Below, piece by piece: positions 6,726 to 6,914 of a stretch of DNA of 6,914 bases. Made by a program: the position numbers and the translations under genes. The DNA is taken from positions 1-6,914 of the forward strand of contig JAISEW010000254.1 of the NCBI GenBank assembly GCA_031263945.1. Direction: 5' to 3'. This DNA is from Gracilibacteraceae bacterium. GTDB taxonomy: Bacteria > Bacillota > Desulfitobacteriia > Desulfitobacteriales > Syntrophobotulaceae. The notes below the pieces were generated by a model. It saw only the letters and a list, made by a program, of their open reading frames with translations, did not search any database and had not been told where the DNA came from. Positions within the stretch are counted from its first letter, which is position 1. Every line of letters starts with the position of its first letter.

Positions 6726-6746
6726 ATTCCGGGCTTGCCCCGGAAT
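6726..6746. repeat. GC-rich intergenic palindrome, REP-like
   Basis: An 8-bp perfect stem (ATTCCGGG at 6726-6733 and CCCGGAAT at 6739-6746) encloses a 5-nt loop CTTGC and is followed by CCA. The form ATTCCGGG-CTTG-CCCGGAATCCA resembles a palindromic unit I recall as dispersed between genes in many bacterial genomes. No T tract follows on either strand, so it is not a standard intrinsic terminator. It lies between the divergent pstS and tRNA promoters. Only one copy is in the window, so repetitiveness is inferred from the motif. Confidence 0.6.
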
Positions 6747-6771
6747 CCAATAAATGGAAAACAGAGACGAC

Positions 6772-6800
6772 TTGACGGCGATATTATTTTTTGGTATAGT
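6772..6800 (+). promoter_or_regulatory. Sigma-70-type promoter of tRNA-Thr
   Basis: TTGACG (6772-6777) and TATAGT (6795-6800) are separated by exactly 17 bp and each matches the housekeeping consensus at five of six positions. Transcription would start near 6807, about 9 nt before the mature tRNA 5' end. Confidence 0.85.
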
Positions 6801-6815
6801 GATACGCGTACCTAC

Positions 6816-6891
6816 GCCGATGTAGCTCAGTTGGTAGAGCAGCTGATTCGTAATCAGCAGGTCAGCGGTTCGAGTCCGCTCATCGGCTCCA
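6816..6891 (+). tRNA. tRNA-Thr, anticodon CGT
   Basis: All four arms fold: acceptor GCCGATG with CATCGGC (perfect 7 bp), D stem GCTC with GAGC, anticodon stem GCTGA with TCAGC around loop TTCGTAA, and T stem AGCGG with CCGCT around TTCGAGT. The anticodon CGT (6849-6851) reads ACG, hence threonine. Position 73 is T and the CCA end (6889-6891) is encoded in the gene. Length is 76 nt with a short variable loop (class I). No terminator can be seen because only 23 bases follow. Confidence 0.97.
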
Positions 6892-6914
6892 GAGAATAAC
6901 CCCCGGAAGCCTTG

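Noticed and set aside
6711..6899. Plus-strand ORF whose translation contains SVIPGLPRNPI and DVAQLVEQLIRNQQVSGSSP
   Set aside because: The first part is the translated palindrome and the second the translated tRNA gene, a common artefact; the frame crosses the tRNA and its promoter.

Overview
This window is almost filled by one complete phosphate-starvation locus on the minus strand. Reading from right to left it runs pstS, pstC, pstA, pstB, phoU, an OmpR-type response regulator (phoB/phoP) and its PhoR-type membrane sensor kinase. These encode a high-affinity phosphate ABC importer together with the signalling proteins that read it out and control it. A tRNA-Thr (anticodon CGT) with its own strong promoter lies on the plus strand at the right end. 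An AT-rich stretch at the left end carries the start of an unidentified minus-strand ORF that runs off the window.

Organism: probably a fairly GC-rich member of the Bacillota (Clostridia or Negativicutes). The evidence is a lipoprotein PstS, a PhoR/PhoP-like two-component pair in the pst operon, strong AGGAGG ribosome binding sites, TTTACA-type Pho boxes with 11-bp phasing, and a tRNA with an encoded CCA end. This placement is inference; no ribosomal RNA or other marker gene is present.

Layout: 1-203 holds a partial unknown ORF (about 31 % GC by hand count). 208-6575 holds the seven-gene operon; its genes are fused head to tail by stop/start overlaps (five of 4 bp in the form ATGA or GTGA, one of up to 11 bp at pstS/pstC). 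6576-6671 is the pst leader and promoter, with three Pho-box-like hexamers and a TAGAAT -10. 6726-6746 is a GC-rich palindrome resembling a dispersed intergenic repeat. 6772-6800 is the tRNA promoter and 6816-6891 is tRNA-Thr.

How the genes work together: PstS captures phosphate at the outer face of the membrane. PstC and PstA form the channel and PstB powers it. PhoU connects transporter activity to PhoR. PhoR phosphorylates the response regulator, which probably activates this same operon through the Pho boxes, so the regulators at the 3' end are autoregulated.

The most interesting observation is that PstS is circularly permuted. The segment that is C-terminal in textbook PstS (phosphate-binding SREDGSGTR loop) comes first, and the normally N-terminal segment (AGSSSVTP ... 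IFTGDALRW) comes last, within one intact lipoprotein ORF.
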